The notes under the pieces: model-generated
Database searches by the model: none
The model's input: the letters and a program-made list of their open reading frames with translations, nothing else
What the model was told of the DNA's origin: nothing
Program-made: the position numbers and the translations under genes
Shown here: positions 43,574 through 53,381 of the stretch, piece by piece
Layout of the letters: each line of letters starts with the position of its first letter
How positions within the stretch are numbered: position 1 is the first letter of the stretch
From: Geothrix paludis
GTDB lineage: Bacteria; Acidobacteriota; Holophagae; Holophagales; Holophagaceae
Direction: 5' to 3'
Length of the DNA stretch: 64,000 nt
NCBI RefSeq assembly: GCF_022808815.1
Contig: NZ_JAKZLC010000002.1
Coordinates: 310,001-374,000, forward strand

Positions 43574-44947
43574 TCAGTTGCCGCCGCCCGAGCCCCCGCG
43601 TGCCTTCCACTGGAACTGGTGAGGCCACTTGGCCTGCTGGGTGACATCCTGGAATCCTGTGTGGCAGACGTTGCAGGCGGAAGGCTGGTTGTCGCCCGCG
43701 GCGGTGTGCTTGTGGGCGAATTCGCTGAACCCGCCCCCCTGGTTGGAGCTGTGGCAGGCGGCGCAACTGGCGATGGCCTTGGCCTTGCCCTGGTACTGGA
43801 TGGCCTGGGCGTTATCCGAAGGCTGGGAGGTGGGCACCATCGCGTGGGGGCTGCCGTGGCAGGCGGAACAGTAGAGATTGCCGTGGCCCCGCGCGTTCCG
43901 GTAGAGCGCGGAACCCGTGTCCACCTCGGCGACGCCGCTGTGGCAGGTCACGCACTTGGGCTCGCTGGCCCAGGGCACCCGGGCGCCGCTCTTGATGGTG
44001 TTCGCCACGTTGGCCATGTCCCCATGGCAGGTCGTGCAGTTCCCGTCGGCCGCGGTGTGGGCCAGGCTCCGGTTGCACTTGGTGGTGGCGCCGGGATGGC
44101 AGTCGTAGCAGGCGGCGCCGCGGGTGGCGTGGAACCCGTGCACGGCCTGCGAGAGGTACATCCCCGAGGAGCCCGGCCCTGAAGTGCCGAGGGCCGGACT
44201 GCCGTGGCAGCTGGCGCACAGGACAGGCTTGCTCGCGAAGAGTTGGGTGCCGTGAGCCGCGTCATGCTTCCGGAGCACCTCGTTCAGGGCATCGCTGCCG
44301 TGGCACTTCGAACAGCTGATCTCATCCGAGGTGGGCACCGTGGTCGTGGTCTGGGCCACCACCTTGCCGCTGGTGTCCTTCACCGTGATCTCGCCCACCT
44401 GATAGGGGTTCCACACACCCTTGTCATCGATGGGCGTCAGCGGGATGCCCGAGGCCAGGAAGTGGTCGCCCTTGGCCAGCATGGTCCCGGAAAGGCCATT
44501 GTTCACGGTCGGATCATCGAGGTTGAGGCCCTTGTCCGCGGGAAGGGACACGCCGAACAGCTTCTGCATGTTCGTCCAGAACTGCCCGAAGCTCCCCTTG
44601 GTCGAGGACTTGGTGTTGTTGAGGATCCGGTAGCTCACCGTGACGCCGGAGGTGACGGGCTGGGGCGGGTTGCCCCGCTTCACCACCTGGGCCACCACCG
44701 TGTTGTAGGGGGGCAGGATCACCGCGGCGTCATAGCTGGGGTTCAGGCAGTGCATGCCGAGGTCGTTCCAGGCCAGCACCACGTACCCGGAGGAGCCGGT
44801 CCGGTTGGGCAGGGCTCTTTGTTCCTGAGTCGGCGCGGCGGAGGTCGCCGGGGCGTCCGGCTTCGAGCCGCCGCAGGCGGCGATGAGGCCTGCGAGCGCC
44901 AGGGCCGACGCGGCGCCGGCGAGGGTCTTGAAGGCAGTCCGAGTCAT
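43574..44947 (-). CDS. Octahaem c-type cytochrome lipoprotein
   Basis: 457 aa with a lipoprotein signal (ALAGLIAACGG). A first part (about 45-220), starting GSSGYVVLAWNDLGMHCLNP, has no haem motif and looks like a beta-rich domain found in multihaem proteins of metal-reducing bacteria. The C-terminal half has eight CxxCH motifs: CSKCH, CASCH, CYDCH, CTTCH, CVTCH, CSACH, CAACH, CNVCH. Likely periplasmic or surface-exposed electron conduit, e.g. to extracellular acceptors; precise role unknown. Ends in a Gly-rich tail. AT-rich upstream region contains a CRP/FNR-like dyad. Confidence 0.88.
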   Translation of the reverse strand: MTRTAFKTLAGAASALALAGLIAACGGSKPDAPATSAAPTQEQRALPNRTGSSGYVVLAWNDLGMHCLNPSYDAAVILPPYNTVVAQVVKRGNPPQPVTSGVTVSYRILNNTKSSTKGSFGQFWTNMQKLFGVSLPADKGLNLDDPTVNNGLSGTMLAKGDHFLASGIPLTPIDDKGVWNPYQVGEITVKDTSGKVVAQTTTTVPTSDEISCSKCHGSDALNEVLRKHDAAHGTQLFASKPVLCASCHGSPALGTSGPGSSGMYLSQAVHGFHATRGAACYDCHPGATTKCNRSLAHTAADGNCTTCHGDMANVANTIKSGARVPWASEPKCVTCHSGVAEVDTGSALYRNARGHGNLYCSACHGSPHAMVPTSQPSDNAQAIQYQGKAKAIASCAACHSSNQGGGFSEFAHKHTAAGDNQPSACNVCHTGFQDVTQQAKWPHQFQWKARGGSGGGN

Positions 44948-45053
44948 GGGTCCTCCCAGGAAGAGGTGGAGCGTGATGGGGATGGACGCCCAGGAAACGA
45001 AAAGCCGCGGACGCCGGGATGACCGACGGTACGACCTGCGTCACGGCTGCGCC

Positions 45054-45080
45054 ATATGACTTAAATCACATATTATTATA
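45054..45080. promoter_or_regulatory. AT-rich divergent promoter region with CRP/FNR-type dyad
   Basis: TATGA-CTTAAA-TCACA (45055-45070) fits the TGTGA-N6-TCACA consensus at all but one position, and one more base pair extends it. A TATAAT sequence (45075-45080 on the minus strand) is adjacent, pointing to the octahaem cytochrome gene 110-130 bp away. The stretch 45050-45100 is markedly AT-rich for this window. Which of the two flanking genes it controls is undecided. Confidence 0.45.
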
Positions 45081-45172
45081 TAGTTACAACTATCGAACCG
45101 CACCTAGCACCTTGGGCCTACCGGCCCGGCCCCATTCGTTCTGTCCCGCTTCCCGGGTGCTAGTCTTGTGTC

Positions 45173-45595
45173 ATGACGAAGATCTACTACGCCGGCCAGG
45201 ATGTGGATGCCCCCTGCGGGCGCTGCGGCGGCGAGACGCGCCACCAGGTCCTGACCGTGACCAATGGCGTCCCCGACAAGCTCATCTGCGGAAACTGCCG
45301 GTCCGTGCACAAGTTCCGCGCGGCCAAGCCGGAGCCCCTGCCCCGCGCCCCCCGGATCCCCGCGGCCGCCAAGGTCGGCGGACCCCGGCCCGGCTCGCTG
45401 GTGGCCCAGTTCCAGGAGGCCGTGGCCCGCGAACAGGGCGGCGCCCTGGCCCAGCCCTACTCGGTGGCCGAACGCTGGGAGGAGGGCGCCTGGATGGACC
45501 ATCCCGCCTTCGGCCTGGGGCGCGTCCAGCGGCGCATGGGCCGCAAGGTGGACGTGCTCTTCAAGGACGGCCTGAAGACGCTGGTCAGCGCATGA
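45173..45595 (+). CDS. Zinc-ribbon protein of unknown function with DUF3553-like tail
   Basis: 140 aa. A four-Cys zinc ribbon at the N-terminus (CGRCGGETRHQVL ... LICGNCRSVH), a Pro/Ala-rich linker and a C-terminal segment MDHPAFGLGRVQRRMGRKVDVLFKDGLKTL, which resembles the small beta domain (CarD/DUF3553-like) found in UvrD-type and RNA-polymerase-binding proteins. A nucleic-acid or polymerase interaction is a guess. Coupled by ATGA overlap to the exonuclease gene. Upstream ribosome site is weak. Confidence 0.65.
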   Translation: MTKIYYAGQDVDAPCGRCGGETRHQVLTVTNGVPDKLICGNCRSVHKFRAAKPEPLPRAPRIPAAAKVGGPRPGSLVAQFQEAVAREQGGALAQPYSVAERWEEGAWMDHPAFGLGRVQRRMGRKVDVLFKDGLKTLVSA

Positions 45596-46230
45596 CCCAG
45601 GAGGCCCTCCTCGAGACCAGCTCGCCCGCGCTGCGGGAGCTGCGCTTCGCGGTGCTGGACCTGGAGACCACGGGCGGAAGCCCCAAGGCTCGCTGGGGTA
45701 AGGACGGGCGGTTCATCCAGCCCTCGGAGATCACCGAGGTGGGCATGGTGCGTCTCTCGGGCCCGGTGGTGGAGGACCGCTTCTCCAGCCTGGCCGCCAT
45801 CCAGGGCTTCCTGCCGGAGGAGATCCAGCGCCTCACGGGCATCAGCCTGCCCATGCTGGCGGGCGCGCCCCCCTGGGAGCAGGTGGCCCTGAAGCTGGCG
45901 CCGAGGCTGGAAGGCCGCGTCTGGGTGGCCCACCACGCGCCCTACGACGGCAGCTTCCTCAAGGCCTGGCTGCCCGAGGGCATCTGGCGGCGCCACCGCC
46001 TCGTCTGCACGCGCCTGCTGGCCAAGAAGCTCATCCCCGAGCTGCCCCGGCGGAGCCTGGCGGAGCTCTGCGAGTTCCTGGGCATCACCAACACCCGCGC
46101 CCACCGCGCCCTCCAGGACGCCGAGGCCACCGCCGAAGTCCTCCAGCACCTGCTGCAGCGCGCCGAGGACCGGGGCATGGACGGCGAGGCCTTCCTCGCA
46201 GCCGGCGAAGTGGCCTGGAACAAGGTCTGA
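45592..46230 (+). CDS. DEDDh 3'-5' exonuclease (DnaQ-like)
   Basis: 212 aa. The DEDDh residues are recognisable: AVLDLETTGGSP (motif I), VWVAHHAPYDGSFL (motif II) and TRAHRALQDAEATAEVL (motif III with His and Asp). Similar to the DNA polymerase III epsilon-type exonuclease family but without the polymerase-binding tail; a repair or RNA-processing nuclease is equally possible. An insert with KARWGKDGRFIQPSE follows motif I. Start ATG overlaps the preceding stop codon. Confidence 0.85.
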   Translation: MTQEALLETSSPALRELRFAVLDLETTGGSPKARWGKDGRFIQPSEITEVGMVRLSGPVVEDRFSSLAAIQGFLPEEIQRLTGISLPMLAGAPPWEQVALKLAPRLEGRVWVAHHAPYDGSFLKAWLPEGIWRRHRLVCTRLLAKKLIPELPRRSLAELCEFLGITNTRAHRALQDAEATAEVLQHLLQRAEDRGMDGEAFLAAGEVAWNKV

Positions 46231-46234
46231 CGCG

Positions 46235-46405
46235 CTACGGGATGATCTTCTTCGCCTTCTCGGCGGAGGCCTTGGCGTAGTAGGCGCAGACCCCCTTCTT
46301 GGCGTCGGGTGCGATGCCGGCGGCCTTGAAGGCCTCCTTGAGCTTCTTCTCGGGCACGCCCAGATCCTTGGCCCAGGCCGACGCCGTCTTCAGATCCTCC
46401 GGCAT
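46235..46405 (-). CDS. Small conserved-looking Lys/Ala-rich protein
   Basis: 56 aa: a helical, Lys/Ala-rich protein, MPEDLKTASAWAKDLGVPE at the start and a GVCAYYAKASAEKAKKII end with one Cys. It has a good ribosome binding site (GGAGGGAGGC, 5 nt before the ATG). The sequence looks like a small cytoplasmic helix-turn-helix or SAP-like fold, but I cannot name a family. Convergent with the exonuclease gene (4 bp between stops). Confidence 0.6.
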   Translation of the reverse strand: MPEDLKTASAWAKDLGVPEKKLKEAFKAAGIAPDAKKGVCAYYAKASAEKAKKIIP

Positions 46406-46462
46406 GGAAGCCTCCCTCCGGCCCCCGGGCCGGCTCCCGAAGGATAGCGGTACACTCCCCGC

Positions 46463-47032
46463 ATGGATCTCACCCGCTTCCTCGATCTCGTCCGCACCCA
46501 GGGCTGGCAGGGCTGGTCCCTGTGGGCCGTGCTGCTGGCCCAGGCCCTGCTCTGGGTGGGGCTGGTGCGCCTGCACCTCTCCCTCCACCGGGAAGAGGCG
46601 CCCTGGGAGGAATGCATCGGGAAGATCCGCAGCGCCTTCCTCCGCAAGCTGAACGGCGAGGAGGAGGTCCAGGAGCTGAAGGTCCACCGCTACGCGCCCC
46701 TGGTGGACCAGCTCCTGGCCCTGCACTTCGCCGAGGAGAAGAGCGAGCGCTTCGACCGCTGGCTGCTCCTGCGCTGGAAGGTGAAGGAGGGGCTGCGCCC
46801 CTTCTGGATCCGCTGGGGGCACCTCATCATCGCCTTCGGGGCCGTCACCTGGTTCCTCCAGGGCCTGCGCCTGGACCTGGGCACGGAGGTGCTCAAGCGC
46901 ACGCCCGTGGATCCCCGCATCCTCTGGGTCTGGCTGGGCTACGCCATGATCCTCGCCTGGAAGATCGTGCGCCTCCACGGCAACCTCGAGCGCGTCCAGC
47001 GCAGCCTGCTGCTGCCCCGTCGGGACGAGTAG
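46463..47032 (+). CDS. Membrane protein of unknown function (3 TM)
   Basis: 189 aa. A first TM at about 20-38 (SLWAVLLAQALLWVGLV), a charged central part with EEEVQELKVHRYAPLVDQLLALH, then two TMs (LIIAFGAVTWFLQGL and ILWVWLGYAMILAWKIV). No family recognised. 7 bp before the acetyltransferase gene, so co-transcription is likely. Function not proposed. Confidence 0.6.
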   Translation: MDLTRFLDLVRTQGWQGWSLWAVLLAQALLWVGLVRLHLSLHREEAPWEECIGKIRSAFLRKLNGEEEVQELKVHRYAPLVDQLLALHFAEEKSERFDRWLLLRWKVKEGLRPFWIRWGHLIIAFGAVTWFLQGLRLDLGTEVLKRTPVDPRILWVWLGYAMILAWKIVRLHGNLERVQRSLLLPRRDE

Positions 47033-47039
47033 CAGCGCC

Positions 47040-47531
47040 ATGTCCTTCCTGATCCAGCCCTTCCAGCCGGACCTCGAGGACCAGGTGCTCGACCTGATCC
47101 TCCCCATCCAGCAGATCGAGTTCGGCGTGCCCATCACCGCCCGGGACCAGCCGGACCTGGCGCGGATCCCCGAGGTCTACCAAGTGGGCCGGGGTGGATT
47201 CTGGGTGGGCCTCGCGGAGGGCCATGTGGTGGGGACGCTCGGCCTCATCGATTTCGGAAGCGGAGGCGCCCTGCGGAAGATGTTCCTCCGCAGGGACCAT
47301 CGCGGCAGCGGGCTGGCCCAGGCCCTCCTCGACACCGCGCTCGACCACGCCAGGAACCACGCCCTCCCGGGCCTCTGGCTGGGCACCCTCCCCCACATGG
47401 GCGCCGCCCACCGTTTCTACGAGCGCAACGGGTTCCGGCGCGTGGAGCCGGAGGAACTGCCCCTGGACTTCCCTCGCATGGCCGTGGATACCGTGTTCTA
47501 CACCTTGGACCTCCTCCGTGCGTCGCGGTGA
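47040..47531 (+). CDS. GNAT-family N-acetyltransferase
   Basis: 163 aa. GNAT fold with the acetyl-CoA motif RRDHRGSGLAQALLDTALDHA (R-x2-x-G-x-G/A) and a C-terminal GAAHRFYERNGFRRV strand-helix typical of the family. Substrate unknown. It overlaps the following UPF0102-like gene by 14 bp. Confidence 0.85.
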   Translation: MSFLIQPFQPDLEDQVLDLILPIQQIEFGVPITARDQPDLARIPEVYQVGRGGFWVGLAEGHVVGTLGLIDFGSGGALRKMFLRRDHRGSGLAQALLDTALDHARNHALPGLWLGTLPHMGAAHRFYERNGFRRVEPEELPLDFPRMAVDTVFYTLDLLRASR

Positions 47532-47889
47532 GGCGGCCCGGCGCCTGGGCCTGCGGGCCGAACGGCTGACGCTCTGGCTGCTCTGGGCCCGGGGCTGGGA
47601 CCTGGTGGCCTGGCGGCAGAAGCTCGGCCGCTATGAACTGGACCTGCTCCTGAGCCGCGGGCCGGAGCTGCGCCTGCTGGAGGTGAAGGCCCGGCGCCCC
47701 GGCGCCTGGGTGGGCGCCGACACGGCCCTGGAGCCCGAGCAGCGCCTCCGTCTCCAGCGGGCCTTCCGCGCCTGGCTCGACCGGGTGCCCTGGCCCGGGC
47801 GGGTCACCTTCCAGCGGGTGAGCTGGGCCGGCCTGCGGTGCCGCTTCCATCCCCCGGAACGCTGGGACGCCCTCAAGCTCCGCCCCTGA
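47518..47889 (+). CDS. YraN/UPF0102-like nuclease-fold protein
   Basis: 123 aa. UPF0102 pattern: AERLTLWLLWARGWDLVAWRQKLGRYELDLL ... LRLLEVKARRPGAWVGADTAL, in which the ELDLL and EVKxR positions match the PD-(D/E)xK nuclease core (usual GEIDL is GRYELDL here). Biochemical role in this family is unresolved. The start is GTG inside the end of the acetyltransferase gene; no clear ribosome site, consistent with coupling. Confidence 0.72.
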   Translation: MRRGEAARRLGLRAERLTLWLLWARGWDLVAWRQKLGRYELDLLLSRGPELRLLEVKARRPGAWVGADTALEPEQRLRLQRAFRAWLDRVPWPGRVTFQRVSWAGLRCRFHPPERWDALKLRP

Positions 47890-47941
47890 GGCCACCCGGA
47901 ACCCTCGTCCCCGGCCGACCGGTCCCGGAGCCGGCTCCGCG

Positions 47942-47957
47942 TGGCACAACCCTCGCC
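47942..47957 (+). promoter_or_regulatory. Weak sigma-54-like site before flhG-fliA
   Basis: TGGCAC-AACCC-TCGCC gives GG (47943-47944), ten bases, GC (47955-47956), the core spacing of -24/-12 promoters. The -12 part is TCGC rather than TTGC. 126 bp before the flhG start. Flagellar class II genes are sigma-54-dependent in several phyla, which supports it only weakly. Confidence 0.3.
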
Positions 47958-48082
47958 CCACACCCACCGGGTGTCGGTATGTTGACCTTCCAGGACTGTC
48001 TGCTTCCATCACGGGCCCGCTCGGCCCGTCGGCCGGGCTCAGCCCCCTTCGGCCTCCCGCCGAAGCAGGCCGGGGCGTCCGC

Positions 48083-48952
48083 ATGAGCGACCACCCGGTT
48101 CCCCGGCTCCGCAGCCTTCCTCTGGGCCAGGGGAATGAGGCGCCCATGTTCGCCGCCCGGGTCGTGGCCATCACCTCCGGCAAGGGCGGGGTGGGAAAAA
48201 GCAACGTCACCGCCGGCATGGCCATGACCTTGGCCCGGCAGGGCCAGCGGGTGGTGGTCATGGATGCCAATTTCGGCCTCTCCAACCTGGACATCCTCCT
48301 GGGCCTCTCACCTAAATACACGCTTGAGCATGTGTTGCGCGGCGAGAAGGTGCTGGAGGAGATCCTCGTCGAGGGACCGATGGGCGTGCAGATTCTGCCC
48401 ACAGGCAGCGGCCTCCAGGAGCTGACCCGCCTCGACACCCTGAGCGAGCTGCGCCTGGTCCAGGGCCTCCAGCGGGTGGCGGAGACGGTGGATTGGCTGC
48501 TGATCGACACGGCCGCCGGCATCCACGAATCGGTCCTCAAGCTGCTCCTGGCGGCCCAGGAGGTCATCCTCGTGGCCACGCCCGAGCCCACCAGCCTGGT
48601 GGACGCCTACGCCATGGTGAAGGTGCTGCACCTGCGCGAGCCTTCGAAACCGCTGTGGCTGCTGGTGAACAACGGCCACAGCGCCGACGAGGCCCGGGAG
48701 ACCATCGACCAGCTCCAGGAGGCCACGGAACGGTTCCTGGGCAAGCGGCTCCAGGTGCTGGGCATGATCCCCCACGATCCCCACATCCTCCAGGCGGTTC
48801 GCCAGCAGCGGGGCGTGGTGGAGCTCTTCCCGGACTGTCCCGCCGCCCGGGCCTTCGCCGTCATCGTCCGGCAACTGCTGAGCCAAACGTCCTTGCAGGT
48901 CGATGACTTTGCGGCATTCTGGAAGCTGCCCGCGCCCGGTGACGCTCCCTAG
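48083..48952 (+). CDS. flhG: FlhG/MinD-type ParA ATPase
   Basis: 289 aa. Deviant Walker A ITSGKGGVGKSNVTAGM, a switch region VVVMDANFGLSNLDILLG and LLIDTAAGIHESV with the catalytic Asp. The sequence is closer to FlhG (FleN, flagellar number control) than to MinD because no C-terminal amphipathic membrane helix is evident and fliA follows directly (8-bp gap). No flhF, flhA or other flagellar gene is in the window. A later ATG at 48146 (before FAARVVAITSG) is a possible start. Confidence 0.85.
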   Translation: MSDHPVPRLRSLPLGQGNEAPMFAARVVAITSGKGGVGKSNVTAGMAMTLARQGQRVVVMDANFGLSNLDILLGLSPKYTLEHVLRGEKVLEEILVEGPMGVQILPTGSGLQELTRLDTLSELRLVQGLQRVAETVDWLLIDTAAGIHESVLKLLLAAQEVILVATPEPTSLVDAYAMVKVLHLREPSKPLWLLVNNGHSADEARETIDQLQEATERFLGKRLQVLGMIPHDPHILQAVRQQRGVVELFPDCPAARAFAVIVRQLLSQTSLQVDDFAAFWKLPAPGDAP

Positions 48953-48960
48953 GAACCTGG

Positions 48961-49854
48961 ATGGTCGTGAGTCCTGACCATGAGCCCTTCGATTCCGGTC
49001 CATCGACTGGAGATGAACTGGCGCATGCCGTGTCGGCGGCTCCGGCCGCCCTCCGCCCCTGGGCGGCCCTGCTGGCGGCCAGCGAGCGGGCGAAGGAAGC
49101 CGAATCCGCCCCCGCCGAGGACGACGGCGAATCCGAACCCTTCGACCGGAACAACCGCGAGCAGATCATCAAGGACTACGTGCCCCTGGTGAAGTTCGTG
49201 GCCCACCGCATCGCCTCGCGCCTGCCCTCCCACGTGGAGCTGGACGACCTCATCAACAGCGGCATCCTGGGCTTGATGGATGCCATTGAGAAGTTCGAGC
49301 CCACCCGCAACATCAAGTTCAAGACCTACGCCGAGCTGCGGATCAAGGGCGCCATCCTGGACGGCCTGCGGGACCTGGACTGGGTGCCCCGCAGCCTCCG
49401 GCGGAAGAAGAAGGACATCGAGACCGCCTACCGGCTCATCGAACAGCAGAAGGGCCGGGCGGCCTCGGACGAGGAGGTGGCGCGCCACCTGGGCATCCCT
49501 CTCGACGAGTTGCACAAGAACCTGGATGAGCTCAAGGGCGTCACCCTCGGCACCTTCGTGGAGGCGGGGGAGGACGGCGAAGGCGAAAGCCTCATCAGCT
49601 TCGTGCCGGATCCGGACGCGGAGGACCCCCATCAGGTCTTCCAGACCGCGGAGATCAAGGACATCCTCCAGTCGGCCATCGAGGGGCGTCCCAAGAAGGA
49701 GAAGTTCGTGGTCCAGCTCTACTACTTCGATGAGCTGACCATGAAGGAGATCGGGATCCTCCTGAATATCACGGAATCCCGGGTCTCCCAGCTGCACACC
49801 AAGGCCATGCTGCAGCTCCGCAGCAAGCTGCTGGAGAAGCAGATCCGGGGGTGA
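48961..49854 (+). CDS. fliA: Flagellar sigma factor FliA (sigma-28 type)
   Basis: 297 aa. Regions: 2 (IIKDYVPLVKFVAHRIASRLPSHVELDDLINSGILGLMDAIEKF), 3 (RSLRRKKKDIETAYRLIE, AASDEEVARHLGI) and 4 (LYYFDELTMKEIGILLNITESRVSQLHTKAML). Sigma-70 group without region 1.1, FliA/WhiG class. An extra N-terminal part of about 60 residues is acidic and unlike common FliA. AGGAACCTGG precedes the ATG, which overlaps nothing. Controls late flagellar genes elsewhere on the chromosome. Confidence 0.92.
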   Translation: MVVSPDHEPFDSGPSTGDELAHAVSAAPAALRPWAALLAASERAKEAESAPAEDDGESEPFDRNNREQIIKDYVPLVKFVAHRIASRLPSHVELDDLINSGILGLMDAIEKFEPTRNIKFKTYAELRIKGAILDGLRDLDWVPRSLRRKKKDIETAYRLIEQQKGRAASDEEVARHLGIPLDELHKNLDELKGVTLGTFVEAGEDGEGESLISFVPDPDAEDPHQVFQTAEIKDILQSAIEGRPKKEKFVVQLYYFDELTMKEIGILLNITESRVSQLHTKAMLQLRSKLLEKQIRG

Positions 49855-49982
49855 CGGCGCCCGGCGTGGCGCCGGCGCCACAGCCTGTGGTCCCCGTCCC
49901 ACCGCAGCCCGTGGCCCTCCCACCACATTGGTCCGGGTGACCGTGCGCGCTAAGGTGAACGCGGACAAGAACGGAGGTCGGC

Positions 49983-51815
<1,833 letters not shown>

Positions 51816-51906
51816 CCGGACCCGAAGTTCCAGGAAAGTCACAGCGCCCGCCAAGGCCCGGACCCATCCTCAACTGTGGACGGGTGTCCCCTGGATGGAG
51901 GCTGCC

Positions 51907-52029
51907 ATGGCCGCCCACTTCCTCCGCCGCCACGACTTCACGCACGACCCCTCGATCGATTGGCTGCTGATCCTGATCGGGGCCCTGTTCGCTTGGCTCT
52001 TCTGGCCGGCCACCCACGTTCACCATTGA
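51907..52029 (+). CDS. Small His-rich single-TM protein 1
   Basis: 40 aa. Charged, His-containing N-terminus (MAAHFLRRHDFTHDPS), one hydrophobic helix (WLLILIGALFAWLFWP) and a His-rich end (ATHVHH). GGAGG is 5 nt before the ATG. It resembles its neighbour in layout (His-rich part plus TM). Too short for family recognition; the good ribosome site and similar layout support a real gene. Expressed perhaps with the 52115 gene, 85 bp downstream. Confidence 0.5.
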   Translation: MAAHFLRRHDFTHDPSIDWLLILIGALFAWLFWPATHVHH

Positions 52030-52114
52030 CCCTTTCCCGGGGGTTTGGATGGCGCTGGGCTGGTTCGCGACCGATGTTGGGTATGGACCGTGGTCCTCAG
52101 GATCGGAGGTTCCC

Positions 52115-52273
52115 ATGACCACCCACGCCCACCCCCATCCTCATGGCCATCCCCACTTTCACCCCCAGGTGCCCCTCGCCCGGTTCACCTTGGATCATCC
52201 CTACGCCGCCGAATGGACCCTGGTGATCCTCGGCACCCTGGCCGCCCTGCTGCTCTGGTACTGGAACAGCTGA
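52115..52273 (+). CDS. Small His-rich single-TM protein 2
   Basis: 52 aa. The N-terminus is very His-rich (THAHPHPHGHPHFHP), then DHPYAAEWTLVILGTLAALLLWYW, one membrane helix near the end. CGGAGGTTCCC is a good ribosome binding site. His-rich cytosolic or periplasmic arms suggest binding of Zn, Ni or Cu; unproven. Located between the first small gene and tRNA-Val. Confidence 0.55.
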   Translation: MTTHAHPHPHGHPHFHPQVPLARFTLDHPYAAEWTLVILGTLAALLLWYWNS

Positions 52274-52333
52274 CCCCCGCCCCGCCTGGAGGCTCGACAG
52301 CCGCCCCCGTTCCGCTAAGATAGAGCTTCGCGC

Positions 52334-52408
<75 letters not shown>

Positions 52409-52423
52409 GCTAAAACAAGAGAT

Positions 52424-52449
52424 GCCCGAACTTAAAAGTTCGGGCTTTT
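52424..52449 (+). terminator. Intrinsic terminator of tRNA-Val
   Basis: GCCCGAACT-taaa-AGTTCGGGC followed by TTTT: 9-10 bp stem with a U-run, 15 bp after the tRNA 3' end. Confidence 0.9.
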
Positions 52450-52697
52450 CGTTTCTATGACTCAATCCGCAACCATCAGCAAACCATCAGCAAAACCCGT
52501 GGTTTGAACCAGGACGGATCAAGACGCACAAATGCGTCAGGTTTGCGGCTCAACGCAGGTATTCAGAATGAACGATCCATTGCCGCCCACGAGGATCCAG
52601 ATTCCCCGCCCCAGCCGGCACCACACCTAATTGTAAGTTGCCCGATCTATCCCTGGGCTCTCACCATCCTTAGAGATGGAAGTGAGAGGGCGCCATT

Positions 52698-53381
52698 TTG
52701 AAGATCCTCATCGTGGAAGACGAATCCAGGCTAGCGGAGGTCCTCCGACGAGGGCTGCGGGAGGAGGGAATTGCTGTCGAGTGGGCCGAGAACGGCCTTC
52801 GTGGCCAGGAGATGGCCCTATCCGGCAGTTACGATGCGGTGGTTCTCGATGTCATGCTACCCGGGCGGAACGGGTTCGAACTGCTGCGACGGATAAGGGC
52901 TGAGGGATCCAAGGTGCCCGTCCTGATGCTCACAGCCAGGAGCGGGCTGGACGATCGTGTCCGGGGATTGGATTTGGGGGCAGATGACTACCTCCCGAAA
53001 CCGTTTGCCTTCAAGGAACTGATGGCGCGTCTGCGGGCGATCACCCGTCGGCCCGCAGTGGAACCTCAGAGTCGGCTTCGGATCGCGGATCTGGAAATCG
53101 ATCTGGGGACCCGGGAGGTCCGCCGTGGAGGCAAGGCAATCGACCTGTCCTCCCGGGAGTTTGCCCTGCTCGAATTCCTAGCCCGTCGGAAGGGCCTGGT
53201 GCTGACCAGGGCCATGATCTTGGATCACGTCTGGGCTTCCGATTACGATTACGACGGTGGATCCAATCTGGTCGATGTGTATGTGAACTACCTTCGCAAG
53301 AAGGTGGACCATGGTCACCCGGTCAAGCTCATCCATACCATCCGTGGGGCGGGATATGTGCTCCGGGAGCCCGCCCCGTGA
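52698..53381 (+). CDS. OmpR/PhoB-family response regulator
   Basis: 227 aa. Receiver domain: VEDESRLAEVLRRGL, phospho-Asp in VVLDVMLPGRNG, Lys in YLPKPF; C-terminal winged helix (SSREFALLEFLARRKG, then NLVDVYVNYLRKKVD, IRGAGYVL). Closest in style to CusR/CopR/QseB-type metal or envelope regulators. The start is TTG with GAGAGGG 7 nt upstream; a hairpin CTCACCATC ... GATGGaaGTGAG (52662-52688) precedes it. The 289-bp stretch from the tRNA otherwise holds only short repeats such as CCATCAGCAAA, repeated twice near 52474. Base composition is lower in GC than the flanks. Confidence 0.92.
   Translation: MKILIVEDESRLAEVLRRGLREEGIAVEWAENGLRGQEMALSGSYDAVVLDVMLPGRNGFELLRRIRAEGSKVPVLMLTARSGLDDRVRGLDLGADDYLPKPFAFKELMARLRAITRRPAVEPQSRLRIADLEIDLGTREVRRGGKAIDLSSREFALLEFLARRKGLVLTRAMILDHVWASDYDYDGGSNLVDVYVNYLRKKVDHGHPVKLIHTIRGAGYVLREPAP

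Noticed and set aside
49855-49982. glmS ribozyme upstream of glmS
   Set aside because: The 128-bp gap is too short and shows no ribozyme core; only a GC-rich inverted sequence.
52450-52497. Short peptide frame MTQSATISKPSAKPVV after the tRNA terminator
   Set aside because: Sixteen codons, no ribosome site; more likely the repeated CCATCAGCAAA sequence itself.
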